Assembly (NCBI GenBank): GCA_035771175.1
Contig: CM069593.1
Location: 31,694,741 to 31,758,740, forward strand
Reading direction: 5' to 3'
Length of the DNA stretch: 64,000 nt
From: Paratinospora sagittata
Lineage: Eukaryota; Streptophyta; Magnoliopsida; Ranunculales; Menispermaceae
A program made the translations under genes and the position numbers. The notes below the pieces were generated by a model. It was not told the DNA's origin. It saw only the letters and a program-made list of their open reading frames with translations, and did not search any database. Below, piece after piece: positions 46,596-58,597 of the stretch (position 1 is the stretch's first letter; every line of letters starts with the position of its first letter).

Positions 46596-46949
46596 GTACG
46601 GGGTGTTACAAAGTAGCCACATGATTTTTGATCGATTTTCCTTAAAAAACCTTTTAAGTGTTCGATTTTCAATTTTCTCCGTGTTCGGTTTCTCAATTAC
46701 ATGATTCTTCTTTTTATTGCTCATGATCAATAACATATTTTCATGATAAATGTTTTAAATGATCATATTGTACGGGGTGTTACAAAGTAGCCACATGATT
46801 TTTGACCGATTTTCCTTAAAAAACCTTTTAAGTGTTCGATTTTCAATTTTCTCCGTGTTCGGTTTCTCGATTACATGATTCTTCTTTTTACTGCTTTCGA
46901 TCATGATCAATAACATATTTCCATGATAAATGTTTTAAATTATCATATT
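46596..46949 (+). repeat. 174-bp tandem duplication containing an LTR-terminus-like motif
   Basis: Two nearly identical copies start at 46596 and 46770 with GTACGGGGTGTTACAAAGTA. Each carries GTGTTCGATTTTCAATTTTC and CATGATCAATAACATATTT. GGGGTGTTACA looks like the 3' terminus of a TGTAACACCCC-type LTR. 46480-46595 may therefore be the tail of another such LTR, whose end was included in the duplication. Few mismatches suggest a recent event. Confidence 0.85.
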
Positions 46950-46956
46950 GCATGAT

Positions 46957-48118
46957 TGCTGGCCCCGTTAGATGTCCAAAAAGGGAGTGAATTGGACAAA
47001 TTGCAAGTTATACCTTTCAATAACAAACACAAAGAAAATAACAAAAAATAACAATGATGAACAAAAGAACACAAAGAATTTATAGTTGTTCAACTCCTAC
47101 CTACCTCCACTACCTAATCTCCTCGATTAGGTTTTTCTCAAACTCTACTAACTAATCCTCTTAACAGGTGAGGATTAAACCGTTACAGATTTTTCAACTT
47201 CCCGGGTGTGAGAACAATCATTACACAGTGAGCTAAACCAAGTTCTAGTGACTCCCTCTTACTACGCAATAATCAATACATATTTGAAGTGTTGATTCCC
47301 TTACTCAAAGTCAAAGTAACTAACTTATAGAGCAAATGAACCTCAGATGAATCTGTTAAGCGAATGGATAGAGTTTAAGCTCGGCTGACAATGAGGTTGT
47401 TTTTCTTGCCTTCGTTGGATTTTCAAAGATTTTAAAATCACAAGCGATAAATCCAAAAAGCTTTTGAATCGAAATATGTAACAATAATTCTATTATCTTT
47501 TCAAAGATAAAAATCGACCAAATTTCAAAGAGTTTTGAGCGTAGATTTCAAGTGTTGTATATTTTTTAGCAACGACTTTAAGTTGCATATATATAGAATG
47601 TGCTAGGGTTTCAATCTCCAAAAAACCCTAAAACTTTAATTTGAATTTCTAATGCAACGGATAAGTTTATTCACTTAAATGGAGTTAACAAAGACTTTGA
47701 AAATTTCAATCAAAATAACGTTTACACAAAAACAGCAAAGTCTCAAAAAGTTGACAGTTCGTAAAGGTGAGACAACTGCTTATGAGCGTCCTATAGCTCT
47801 TACAACGTCTTGCAAAGTTAATGTCTAAAAGACTCAACTTTCTTTTGAGCATCCTGAAGTAACAGTAACATCTTGAAGGAATGTCAACCCGAAAGTGAGT
47901 TGAACTCAGTCAGTTCAGGAAAAATGCTACTCTACTTGAGCGTCCTATTGGAACTTGCTCCTAAATTTTCTAAACATCGTGAGTGTCTTGTAGTGATAGG
48001 AGCATCCTACAGTGTAGGCCTAAATTTAAGTGAATTGGCCATTGCTTGAGAACGTTGTGAGCGTCCTGCTTGACACTAATAAAAACTCAACTGTTTTTCC
48101 ATTTTGAACTCCACTAAT
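46957..48118 (-). mobile_element. Sirevirus-like LTR, 3' fragment
   Basis: On the minus strand it ends GGGGCCAGCA at 46957. It contains the GGGAGTGAATTGGAC motif, CCTCCACTACCTAATCTCCT with GATTAGG, and GAGCGTCC words at about 47783, 47938 and 48068, all matching the LTR at 732-9861. It is cut at about 48118, where the Mutator-like pseudogene begins. No primer site or coding part is present. Confidence 0.6.
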
Positions 48119-49486
48119 CCCTGTCCCAATGGACTACTCTTCAATTCTACCTGTGTTCCCAGATTTGTTTCTAAAAGCACATCTTTCCACTTACGAAACA
48201 TCTAATATGATGTCTCCTAGTCACCAAGAATTTTCACAAAAACTTTTCTTTTGGCCTGCCATACCCTTTTGCAGTGAACGTCATATCCAAATCTATTTTT
48301 CACCATCTGGTGCAAAATAGCTACAAAAGTGGTTGGCTCCCGATGAACCACATTGAACACCGTTGCACGTATCAAGTTAGAATCGAGCTAGGGATGATCT
48401 TGTGATAATCTTTTATAAACACATGTCTGAGTTGCATGGTACTTAGTAACTTCAAAAAGATCATGCCACTTGCGTTTGCATGCACGTAACATTCATTTGG
48501 AACCATCACTTGCTTGCTTGTAACGCACAACCCAAGATTTCCTATCAGAGTCAATAACTACAAATTCTTGGTGGTGCTCAATACAATATCATTTCACTGT
48601 GTGTTGTAAGTCATCTTTAGAATTAAACCTTAGTCTTTTATACAATTTACTAGTGTTGTTTTGACTAGCCCCACTCTGCACCAAATGCTCATCAATTGTT
48701 ACATTAACTGCATTGAAGTCTATATTGTAGTACATCGGAGTTGGTACCTCATACCCTGACATGGTTTCTACTCTTGTTCTTGGCTTCATAACAAGTGGAT
48801 CTCCATCAATCATGTCATCAAATGAACCAGGTGGATCATAAGAAGCATCATGTGCCTCCAGCACTAGGGCATCATCCTCTTCATTCTCATCATCTGTGCC
48901 GAGTTCGTCCGTATCATTCTATTTTGAAGGCTCAAATGGTTGAGATTGAGTGAAAACATTAGGTATAGTGCGACCACCAACCATTTTATCTCTTACATCA
49001 CCATCTCATAGCATATCATGCCTCATCCTTATTGTGATATATTGGTTGGCTGTGATCACTCTGCAAGGCTGGTTGTAAACTATGATTTTCATTCGTGGTA
49101 ATATGCTGAACAACCAAGTACATCTCTATGGTATTAGGAGGTGGAAATTGAGACACAACTTGCCACATGAATTGTATGCTCTGATCATTGAAAATTGGTA
49201 AGGGCTTGAAGAAATAAGTTTCACTTCCTAAGAAAAATGGGTAGCTATCCATCATACTTAACCGCAATGATCGATGGTCTATTGAAAGTGTCTCTCGTAT
49301 AACATATTCCAATTCGTTAATATTTGCTCCCCTTTTTACTATAATACTAGTAGAAGGCCCACAACTATAATTAACTTCGTTAGGTTCGTGTACTATTTCT
49401 CCATTCATGTAACATATGATGGAGATGATTCTGTCATCCATAATGTACCCTAAACATCCAGAAAATATGAAATTTAACAATAACAA
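48119..49486 (-). pseudogene. Mutator-like (MULE) transposase, N-terminal fragment
   Basis: The minus strand begins at about 49443 (MDDRIISIICYMNGEI), with an N-terminal region of the kind found before MuDR domains (SIIVKRGANINELEYVIRET). An acidic linker follows. Then comes the MuDR N-terminal domain LRFNSKDDLQHTVK, a stop, YCIEHHQEFVVIDSDRKSW, and a decayed 'LRAC..' Cys/Trp segment (48620-48440). After that come a HP and HREPTT region, then YDVHCKRVWQAKRK, which leads into the MULE transposase domain. A frameshift between 49016 and 48864 and at least five stops are present. The catalytic DDE part, zinc finger and terminal inverted repeat on this side are missing. The fragment is cut at the Sirevirus-like LTR. 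Confidence 0.7.
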
Positions 49487-50780
49487 CTAAGGTAGCATTT
49501 GATGACTCTACTTTACTTCTATTTCAAAACCAACCTCTAATTGCAGTAAAGGTTTAAGCTTACTAAAATGAGCAAAGGTTTTTGCTTACTCTTGTAGAGG
49601 TGTTATACCTCAACTTAAATTAGAGGTTGAAAAAATTGAAAAAATTATCTAGACAATGAACCAATTAAAAAATTATACTTCTGCTTTTTTAGAAGTTGCA
49701 AATAGAGTTACCAAACACCACTTAAGATAGAACCAATTAAAATAATTGAGAAATAACAAATTAACAAAGATGCTTCATAAATTTCAATCTTGGAACAATT
49801 AAAAAATTGGAATAAGGTTTTAATAAATATGATGATCTCAATAAGTGGGAAATCAAAATTTGTGGTTCAAGCATATACTGTTAATCACAACATATAGCTC
49901 AACTACCACCACCAAATACAACAACAACGATTAAATAAAGATATTTAAAATTAACAAAAATCTAGAAAAATGGTCACTAATCTACTTTTCAAGTAAAAAA
50001 AACATGTAGCTCCATTACCAAAACCAAACACAACAACAACAAAGATTAAATCAAGATCTTTAAAATTAATGAAAACCTAAAAAAATTAGTCAAAAACAAC
50101 ATCAACATTAATTAAATAAGGATTAAGAAAAATCAACATAACCCTAAAAAAATCATTTACATTCAACTAAAAACGAGTTTGAATAGAATCAAACAGAAGA
50201 TGTTGAATGACGGAGAAAGATGAGAAGATGCTAGAGAGAGAAACGATATCGAAGAGAGAGTTGAGGGGAGGGGTTCATGGGAGAGAGAGGGGGATTGCAT
50301 TTTTTTTTAATTGTTGCGGAGGGCTTTTTTTACCCATCACGAAATGGCTCAAGGGTTAAAAAACCCTTGTGTGATTTCATTTGAATAATTTTTTTTTTTA
50401 GTGAAGAAGCGCCATCTACTGAAATACGAAAATTGCGCAACGGTTAAAAACCCTTTCATGATTTCGTTTAACCCTTGTGTGCATTGCAGTTTTTTTTTGT
50501 TGTGTGCATTGCAGTTTTTTTTAACCAAGTGTCGCTTCTTCAAAAGACGGCATCAAACTTTTTTGTTTTTTGTTTTTAAAAAAGGAACGACGCTTCTTCA
50601 TTCAATTTAAGAAAAAAATAACATTGTAGGCAAGTTTTGGACAGGTTGGTGTCGACGTGGCGTCAAAGTGTCTAAAACTTATCTAAATGTAAATATAATA
50701 TTTTTTAATGCCTATTTTTAGATATAAGAAAAAAAATTATGCCTACAATTGTAAAAAATCCTATCCATGAATTCAAAAGA
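49487..50780. other. Non-coding flank of the MULE fragment; small inverted repeats
   Basis: AT-rich. The hairpin AAGGGTTAAAAAACCCTT (50350-50367) is extended by GAAAT/ATTTC. GAAGAAGCG (50403) and CGCTTCTTC (50533) form a 130-bp inverted pair. CATTGTAGGCA (50622) and TGCCTACAAT (50740) form another. One of these may mark the MULE end, but no target duplication could be read. The short open frames across 50349-50610 follow these repeats and are not credible genes. Confidence 0.4.
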
Positions 50781-50999
50781 GTTACTCACGTGGTAGTATT
50801 TCCCACAACCAATACGCGACATACATGCATCTGACAAACACGGCACATTTTCTCATAACCAGGTTTCCTTCCAGATAACACAAACGCCATTTCTTATCCT
50901 CCTTCCCGCTCCAAATCCTACAACACTCGCTCCTTTCTACAGCATTCAAAATCTGTAATATTCGACTCTCGGAATCCCTAATTTCGCAAAAGAAAGAAA
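50781..50999 (+). promoter_or_regulatory. Promoter-proximal region and 5'UTR of the plastid RRM gene
   Basis: A pyrimidine-rich leader (TCCTCCTTCCCGCTCC, CTCGCTCCTTTCTACAG) precedes the ATG. The start context AGAAAATGGCC fits plant preferences (purines at -3, G at +4). No convincing TATA box is seen at a normal distance, as is common in nuclear genes for plastid proteins. The transcription start cannot be fixed from sequence. Confidence 0.5.
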
Positions 51000-51344
51000 A
51001 TGGCCGCAACAATATCATCTTCGATTCCATTCAATCTCCTCCAACAACAACCCCCAAGATCCTTCAAAATCCAAGCTCATCAATCCTCCAAACACTCCCT
51101 TGAGCTTCCCAAACCAGCTTCCATTCTTAATTCTCGTCATCGCTTCTCTGTTTCTCCTTTGTTCTTGAAGAACCCTAGAGAAAGGAGAAGAGTACTTGCT
51201 GTCGCCGAAGAAACTTCTGTATCCACTCAAGATCCCTCGTTGGAGTCCGCGAGGAAATTGTACGTCGGCAACATTCCCAGAACCGTTGATAATTCGGAAC
51301 TTAAACGGATTTTCGATGAGCACGGAGCCGTTGAGAAATCTGAG
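51000..51344 (+). CDS. Exon 1 of a chloroplast RRM protein, PSRP2/cpRNP-like
   Basis: The ATG at 51000 opens a 115-codon exon. Residues 1-65 look like a chloroplast transit peptide: MAATISSSIPFNLLQQQPPR, rich in Ser and basic residues with almost no acid. Residues 66-84 are an acidic linker. From residue 85 it has the first part of an RNA-recognition motif: RNP2 KLYVGNIPRTV, then helix 1 NSELKRIFDEHGAVEK. This resembles plastid-specific ribosomal protein 2 and the chloroplast 28-33 kDa ribonucleoproteins, which bind plastid RNA or the 30S subunit. The frame continues to a stop at 51386, but RNP1 and the second RRM are missing, so I end the exon at GAG|GC (51344). No later exon is found to 64000. 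The gene may have a very long first intron, or be truncated. Confidence 0.75.
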
Positions 51345-51350
51345 GCATTA
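51345..51350 (+). other. Possible non-canonical GC splice donor
   Basis: The exon-intron boundary expected from RRM architecture (after the GAVEK-S-E position, phase 0) reads GAG|GCATTA. No GT lies at that point. GC-AG introns are a known minor class, usually with AG|GCAAGT. The match here is only partial, so a decayed donor in a dead gene is the alternative. Confidence 0.4.
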
Positions 51351-51544
51351 AGCTCCGCTGTTCTTTTTCTTGATGTGTTCTTTTGAATGTTCTGCATTTC
51401 CCTGTTTTCTTTACTGTTTAGAAGGACCTTCATCTTGGATTTCCCTGTAATAGATGTATTTTAATTACGGCAGTAGATTACAGGATAGATTCTTTATGTA
51501 ATTGTATGAGCTGCTAAAGATTTTTAACTTGGTTACATTTGAAG

Positions 51545-52703
51545 CATGGTTAAAAAATTCTCTGAAATTCTGCGAACTTCTACGAAATATTTTTCTTTTT
51601 TTTTATAATCGAAGTGTGAAGTGGATGTAAAATAAAAATGCAAAAATTCGCCTTTATAATTCGACAAAATTCGATAAACTTCAATAAAATTTCTATTTTT
51701 TAATTCAAAAATGCAAAAAATCGACAAAATTCGATAAAATTCAACAAAGTTCGATGAAATTCGACAAAGAAGTAAAAAATGTTATTTCATTAATAAAAAT
51801 AAAAAAATATCAATAATTATGTATTATTTTTAACTTCATCAACCAATATAGCAATATAAATTTTAAAAAATAATTTAATAAGCTAACAAATTAGGTAGTT
51901 TATGGGATATGCTTTACCAAAAAGAGAAGAAAAGAAGCAAAAAAAAAAAAAAAAGTTGAAATAAGATAAAAACTTCAAAATTAATTAAAAAGTTTCTAAA
52001 GCCATATTCTTTTAATTAACTCTTATAAAACAAGATTAAAAAATAATACATTTAAATAATAAACTACTAAATTAAGCATGGTGGGATTCAAACTAACAAA
52101 GTATATGGTTGAGAAGCAAGCCACAAAAAAACTAAATATCAAAACAAAGAAAATAAATTAAGACCAAAAGCCACCATTTCAAATTCATCAACCCACTTAA
52201 TAAGATTGATTTTGTTAGGTCACTTATTGGTAGTTTTATGAATTAAAAGTGTTTATTTATATTATTTTTTTAGCTTATACTACAATAAATCTATATATTT
52301 AAGCATATATAAAAAAACTCTCTGAACTTCTCTAATTAGGAATTTTTTACAAAAATTCTCCATGCAAATTAAAATTCTCCAAATTAGTTTCAATTTTCAA
52401 GTGATCGAAGTCAAGTTGAAATCGAATTTTCGATCCTTGGATGTGCAGTAAACAATGTTAATGTAAAAATACATGTTTCAACCAATTATATTTATATTTT
52501 TATATGTGAAAAGTATCTATTTATGTTTGTTTTCATCATTTCTAATAGTAATTATGCATATTTTAACATCTATATAGAAATTCTTTAAACTTTTCTAAGT
52601 TGACGAATTTTTACAATAATTCTCAAGACTTCTCGAACTTTTCCAAATTAATTCCGATTTTTAAAGGTCGAAGTGTCAGGCGAAATCGAAGTTTCGAACC
52701 TTG
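51545..52703. mobile_element. Non-autonomous hAT-type element in the intron
   Basis: Flanked by a perfect 8-bp target duplication ATTTGAAG (51537-51544 and 52704-52711). Ends are CATGGTT... and ...CGAACCTTG, imperfect terminal inverted repeats of CA(A/T)GGTT. The 1159-bp interior is AT-rich with repeated AATTCGA(C/T)AAA and ACTTCTC words near both ends and no transposase ORF. The 8-bp duplication and CA-start ends indicate the hAT superfamily. Confidence 0.8.
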
Positions 52704-52981
52704 ATTTGAAGTTCGTTTTGCATTTAAGACCATCTTATTTAAACTTGCCCCCCTTGGAATAGGAATAGGTTTGAAGCTAAGAAAGTATATAAGCTAATGT
52801 GTAATAAGGCATTCAGTTCAGCTTTCAAGATTTTCTATGGATTGAAAGCATGCTTTTAGCTCACAGTAGGTTCTTTGATGCTTTTTATTATGTGCTTTAA
52901 ACGCATTCCAGAAGTATAACATCTGCTTTATTGTTATTATATGCACGTACTGTTGTATTTATGGTTTTACTTTTTCTTTGG

Positions 52982-53686
52982 GCCAAATCTCCCACTAGTG
53001 AAATCATTGTTCACCAATTTAGGCTTGTAGAAATCATTCAAATACAAATCATGTAAATCGAATTAATTAAATTAGAAAGCGGAAACATTACCAAGATCGC
53101 CTCGAGGGTGCTCCACGTGTTTAGTGTTGTCCCGGTCACTGGGACCACAATGTCACGGGTTCCCAACGTGTTCAACAGTCCAAAAGCCCCACTCTCTACT
53201 CAATGAAAAATCTCTCAAATTTTTCTGTGTGTTTTACCATGTTCACATCCCCTTAATTTATTGGCATTCTAGAGAATCAAATCTCCTTGATTCTCTCCAA
53301 CTTTTAGTTTATCAAAGATGTGGTGGAGATAAAATAACTACTAAGTAGTAGTTATCTCTTGGCTTAAGGTGATATTTAAGGGGTTATTCAACTTAGATAA
53401 ATCAAGATAATATTAATCCAAATACGATCAACACGATCATAATCTATTACCTTAAATTGCATGATCAAATTCCAACAAGGCTAATTGATCATAAATGACA
53501 ATATTAAAATTTACTCTTTTTGGAGAAAAATAATAATTATGTCAAATACATTAATTACCCCAATCTATTTAGTTGGATAAACTCAATGATCCACCTTTGG
53601 GCTTGACCATTGTTTATCTCTCTCAACATCAACACAATCCTTTTTTTTTATTATTTAAATTTGTTTGCGACTCAATTATTATTATG
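52982..53686 (-). mobile_element. Possible copia LTR remnant, minus orientation
   Basis: The minus strand carries AGTGGGAGAT at about 52986-52995, a copia-type polypurine motif also present at 59246. The rest looks LTR-like, with ACGTGGAGCACCCTCGAGG and AATGTTTCCGC. Ends and target duplications were not found. The order, with the purine tract on the wrong side of the LTR-like part, is unexplained. It lies between the intron and the second hAT element, which is inserted in this AT-rich stretch. Confidence 0.25.
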
Positions 53687-53694
53687 ATTGTGTT

Positions 53695-54631
53695 TAGGTT
53701 TGTAAGCAAACCTGACCACTCAAACGACCAAACTTGACCATTATGGGTCGGCTTCGGTCGGTTTTACAACATAGGTCGGGTTGGTCAGATTATTTTTTTA
53801 CCTAAACCGACCTGGTCAGGTCGGGGGTCAGAGGTCAGTCCTCGGGTTTCATTAAAACCCAACCCGATAGACCTGACTTGACCAACTTAAAACTATTCTC
53901 CACTCCCCCTCTTTATTTTTATTTATTTATTTATTTCTCTAAAACCTTAACATGCCACACACCCCCTTCCCCCTTCTCTCAAACCCTAAACGGCACATGC
54001 CCCCTCCCCCTTCTCTGTGTGCCCTTTCCCCCTTCCAAACCCCCTTCCCCCCCTGCCAAACCCCATTCCCTCCGCCTCCGCCTCCGCCTCCTCCGACACC
54101 ACCACCACCTCTTTCGGTGCCACCACCAACTGCCATGGCGCCACCAAATCTAACCCATCCTCTCCCCCATCACTCACGACGAACAACAGTGCAATAGCAG
54201 TAGAGTCGCCGTCGTCGCAGCCGTTGCCATTGCCATCGCCATCGCCGACGCTGTCGCTTCTACCTTTCCTTTTGGTTTCTCTCCTGGTCTCCCCTCTACT
54301 CTCCCTTCCACTTTTCTTTTTCCTTCTTCTCCTCTCCCTTGTTTGCTCTCTCTATCGTCTTTGGAGCTCTCTTCGTGGTTGTTCATCTATTGATTATGTT
54401 GTTCCCAACTGTCTTCTCCTCCCTGCTCTTTCTCTCCTCCGCCTCTTTTCTTTCTTTCCACCTTACGACATTACCACCCGACCAGCTTGATCGACCCAAC
54501 CCGACAATTGGTTGGTCGGGTTGGCCCTCCCTATGTATTAAGGTCGGATAGCATCGGGCCATAATTGATGCCACCCGACCTTGGTGGGTCAGGTGAGGTG
54601 TAGGGTCGAACTCGACCTGATTACAACCCTA
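53695..54631. mobile_element. Non-autonomous hAT-type element with pyrimidine-rich core
   Basis: The 8-bp target duplication ATTGTGTT/ATTGTATT (53687-53694 and 54632-54639, one mismatch) flanks termini TAGGTTTGTAA and TTACAACCCTA (inverted repeats with one mismatch). Sub-terminal GGTCGGGT and CCCGACC words recur, as is common in plant hAT elements. The core (about 53940-54480) is strongly C/T-rich on the plus strand, giving open frames in several phases with Pro- or Leu-rich products. No transposase is encoded. Confidence 0.8.
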
Positions 54632-54639
54632 ATTGTATT

Positions 54640-55337
54640 GACTAAGCCACTTTGGTGAACATCAATCAATATAATTATAATAATATTGGTGTCTTGGATT
54701 ATGATGATTCAATTTCCCCACATGAATAATAAATAACCATACATAAATCATGCTTTAATAATCATTATTAAGTTATACCATATGAAGCACAAGCATGAAC
54801 ATTGTAATCACAAATCAAATAAGCATCAACATATAAATATAAATTGAATGTCAAACAAAACTGTGAAGTGCTCATAGCTACAATGTAAATAATACACACA
54901 CACACACACACATAAACAAAACACTTTTATATAATACTGGGTAGAATGTGGTCCGACTTCTATTGAGAAAAGTACCGTGTGGAACACAATATCTACTTCT
55001 TTTCTTGTATGTGATTACTACTACTTTGTAGTACTAGATTAATATCAAGAAATGTAGATCATAACCATATTTGGAAATTAGGCGATTGTTGTGAACAACA
55101 CATTTTTTTATGTGATTACCACAACTTTGTTGATAGACAATTTTGTCCAAGATCTTCATGAATCAAGTATTAAATAATTAAAACAAATAAGTCGTACCTA
55201 TCATTTTTATTTTGAAACAGGTCTTTAACCTTTTTGTTGATTCGTTTTGTTGTTAGGGCAATGAAAATCCCAAAATGAAAACACCTTTTAAATTATTCTA
55301 TGAAGGTTGGGACCAATCCATTAAAAACTACTTGGTG
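54640..55337. other. AT-rich sequence; (CA)n microsatellite
   Basis: A (CA)n run of about ten units lies at 54891-54912. Otherwise I see no coding sequence, LTR end or inverted repeat that can be supported. Confidence 0.5.
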
Positions 55338-55342
55338 ACGGT

Positions 55343-56741
55343 TGATATAATCTGATGAAATCGGGTATCGTCCTCAAGGATAATTAGAACACTAGCTATC
55401 ACGTTTTTGCCTTAATTTTATCTGGACAATCGAATTCGAATGATTGAGTAATTAAACAGTAATGAAAACAACTAATTATTAACTAACAAAGCAATGAAAA
55501 CGACAGATTATCAATAGAGAAATAATCTAGAGAATCGATTTCACCTAACTATCAACTATGTTCTTTCCAATTATTTAGCATTAATGTATTTACTTAGTTT
55601 ATAAGCCAGAAATCCTAATGTTTCTAACACCACCTATCGAGTGCCGCGTTAGAGCATATTCATAGGAATTGATCTCGATCTATCGATAAAGATCTAATTC
55701 CTACAAACTCACTAAGATCTATGATTTCTTTTAGTGACTTCAAAGGGTCTTGATCTTCTATCGGTCTCACGATAACCTAGGCTATATTTTCCTTGTTCCG
55801 ATCTAAAGTACCCTCTGTTGAGTGCCCCACTCTAGAACTAAGATCATCCAATCCGTGATCAAGAGATTGAAAGCATTAACAATGGAGAAATATAAATAAA
55901 CTATCACAAATTCATTAATAATAATTAAGACTTTAAACTAGAACATAGCATCAAAGTTAGGATCCATCTATCCTCTAGAAACGATGCTTTAGTTCATAAC
56001 TAAAGACATAAGAAGATAAAGTATGAAATTGAACATCAAACAGAACAAAGGAAAGATAAAACTAGAGTTTTGTAGAGATTTTGAATAGTCTATGATGTTC
56101 TTCTCCACTTCGCTCCAGCCGTCCAACCTTTCTTCTTCAAGATCCTTCTCTTGAAAAAAACCCTCCAAATTCATATATTGTGTCCCCAAAGTCGTGTCCA
56201 ATTGGAATTTCCAAGTTGCCAAAAACACCTTCAAAGTTGCTAAATTAGCAACATTTAAACACGGGGCGCCGCGGCGCCCAGAGGCTTCTTTTCCTGATAA
56301 CCTTGGCACCGTGATGAGCGTCGCGACCCCGAGAGCACTGTTTGTGCGCAGTGTTGTGGACTTAGTCATTTTTCGCTCCTTTTGATTTCCTTCTTGTGGA
56401 CTTGGCTAATTTTCTTGCACTTTTTGGCTTGGGTTTTTCACGACTCATCATCTAGGCCTCTTATATGTTGTGTTCATCATTCATACTCACTTCCATGCAT
56501 CTAAATACCTACAAAACAAAACAAAACAAGTAATTAAAACACTCAAAACATAAATTGATCCAACATATAAATTAACAAATCGAAATAATGCATAAAAATC
56601 AATTTATTCCTCAAGTAGCAAATGAATCAAAACTAACATAAACACACTCAATTAATGTATAAATTATCCTAAAACAACTATAAAACACTCCTAAAACAAC
56701 TATAAAACACTCCTAAAATATGTCTAAATATGCAACTATCA
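55343..56741 (-). mobile_element. Solo LTR, Athila/Tat-like, family C, minus orientation
   Basis: On the minus strand it starts TGATAGTTGCATATTTAG (56741), identical to the start of the copy at 10298, and ends GATTATATCA (55343); 1399 bp. A perfect 5-bp target duplication ACGGT lies at 55338-55342 and 56742-56746. The last ~40 bp differ from the plus-strand copy, which keeps the CACTTGCG motif lost here. Confidence 0.85.
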
Positions 56742-56879
56742 ACGGTTCCATCAATCGTCAACCAAATGACTACTTTCTTTTCATAAGGACAAAATTAACT
56801 TTATAATATTTGATAATTACATAAACTTATAAATTAATTAAAACCATAAATATAACATTGAGGATGGTACCCATAGTGT

Positions 56880-58597
56880 TGGTATGGAGCCTAGACACAT
56901 GGTATTTGAGGAGGACCATACTTTGGACTTAATTCATTATTCCTCCAAATAATATTCATTTTCCAATCAAAACAATTCAAGAAAGTGATGAAAATCACCA
57001 TGAATCTGATGAGCATATATCTCCCATGGAGACTAATATTAATACTATCCCAATGAAACCAACAATTTAATATGCCATTACGGAGATCACAAAGAGAAAG
57101 GAGATATGCTATATCAGATAAGTATGTAGTTTATTTATAGGAATGCAATTTTGATATAGGTGAAAAAAATGACCCAATGTCATTTTTTGAAGCCCAAGAT
57201 AGCATTATGTTCCTAAATAGTTAGAAGCCATGAAAGTTGAGTTAAGCTCTATGTATAAAGATGAGGTCTGGGATCTAGTTGACTTACCTGAAGGAGTCAA
57301 ACCCATTGGTTGCAAGTGGGTATTTAAAACTACAAGGAACTCTAAAGGTAAAGTTGAAAGATATAAGGTTAGATTAGCTACTAAGGGTGTAAAGAAACAT
57401 TTTCTCCTATGTCAAAGAAATACTTTTTCAGGATTACAATAACGTTGGTAGTTCATTTTAACCTAGAATTACATTAAGTGGATGTTACCATTGCATTTCT
57501 AAATTGTTCTTTCTTTGAAGATGTCTATATGGTTCAACTAGAAGGTTTTGAAACCGAAGGCAAGGAACATTTAGTTTGCAAGCTTAAGAAGTGTATTTAT
57601 GGGTTAAAACAAGCTTCTCAGCAATGGTACTTAAAGTTTGATGAGGTAATAAGATCTTATGTTTCCGAAGAAAATAAAATTGATGGGTAATGTTATTTGA
57701 AAGTCAATTGGAGTAAATTTATTTTTTTGGTATTATATGTTGATGTACTATTCACTTGTAGTTATCTGCGAATGTTACATGAGATTAAACTATTTTTATC
57801 TAAAAGTTTTGAGATGAAAGATCTTTTGCCTTTGGCATAGAAAATCACTGAGATAGATCTCATGGACTTCTTGGATTGTCACAAAGAACCTACATTGATA
57901 GAGTTCTAAAACGTTTAACATGCAAAATTGTAAAAGTGGGAAGTGCACCCATTGTTAAGGGTCATAAATTTGGGAAATTCTATTGTTCGAGAAATAACCT
58001 GGAGTAGTAACAACTGAAAGACATTTGATATGCTTCAGTAGTTGGAAGTCTAACGTATGCTCAGGTTTTCATGCGGCCAAATATAACATTTGTTATCAGG
58101 CTGCTAGGCTGATATCATAGTCAACATGGTATGGATAATTGGAAAGTGGCAAAAAAAAAGTTCTAAGACATTTGCAACAAACTAAGGATTATATGTTCAC
58201 ATACAAGAAGACCGACACACTTGAAGTGGTGGGTTACAAGGATTTGGATTTTGCTGGTTGTTTGGATGGTAAGAAATCGACTTCAAGTTTCATTTTTCTA
58301 ATGGCTGGAAGAGCGGTGTTGTGGAAAAGTATGAAATAGACTTTGACAACTTCATCCACTATGGAGACAAAGTTCATTGCTTGTTATGAGGCCACTTCTT
58401 AAGCACTTTGGCTATGGAATTCCATCTCAGGACTTCAAGTGGTTAATTTTATTTCACAATCACTGGTGATTTTCTGTGATAACTTTACGACAGTTATGTT
58501 TTCTAAGAACAAAAAGATTTTGAGAAGGTTAAAGGATAATGACTTTAAATATCTTGTTGTTAGAGAGAGGATTTAGAACTAGTTATTGCTAGTGAAG
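56880..58597 (+). pseudogene. Ty1/copia integrase tail, RT and RNase H, heavily decayed
   Basis: Domains in order: the end of integrase (SQRERRYAISDKYVVYL near 57087); RT from about 57230 (MKVELSSMYKDEVWDLVDLP, GCKWVFKTTRNSKGKVERYK); then DVTIAFLNCSFFEDVYMVQL and CKLKKCIYGLKQASQQWYLK. The catalytic box reads YVDV instead of YVDD (about 57736). RNase H follows with HLQQTKDYMFTYKKTD and DLDFAGCLDGKKSTSSFIFL. Many stops, indels and a deletion after the RT palm domain are present. The style resembles TNT1-type copia. The hAT element at 58598-59126 interrupts its end. Confidence 0.8.

Noticed and set aside
50349..50610. Small overlapping frames on both strands with similar Lys/Cys-rich peptides
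   Set aside because: They arise from the inverted repeats AAGGGTT/AACCCTT and GAAGAAGCG/CGCTTCTTC rather than from coding sequence.
49487..50780. Terminal inverted repeat of an intact Mutator-like element
   Set aside because: Several inverted repeats occur, but none is paired with a 9-bp target duplication or with the other end, which is lost at 48118.
52982..53686. A complete copia solo LTR
   Set aside because: An AGTGGGAGAT tract and LTR-like words are present, but no ends or target duplication could be defined, so it is kept only as a low-confidence remnant.
54017..54490. 157-codon plus-strand frame in the hAT core, Pro/Ser/Leu-rich with apparent membrane segments
   Set aside because: The tract is C/T-rich, so several frames on both strands stay open by composition. 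There is no recognisable domain.
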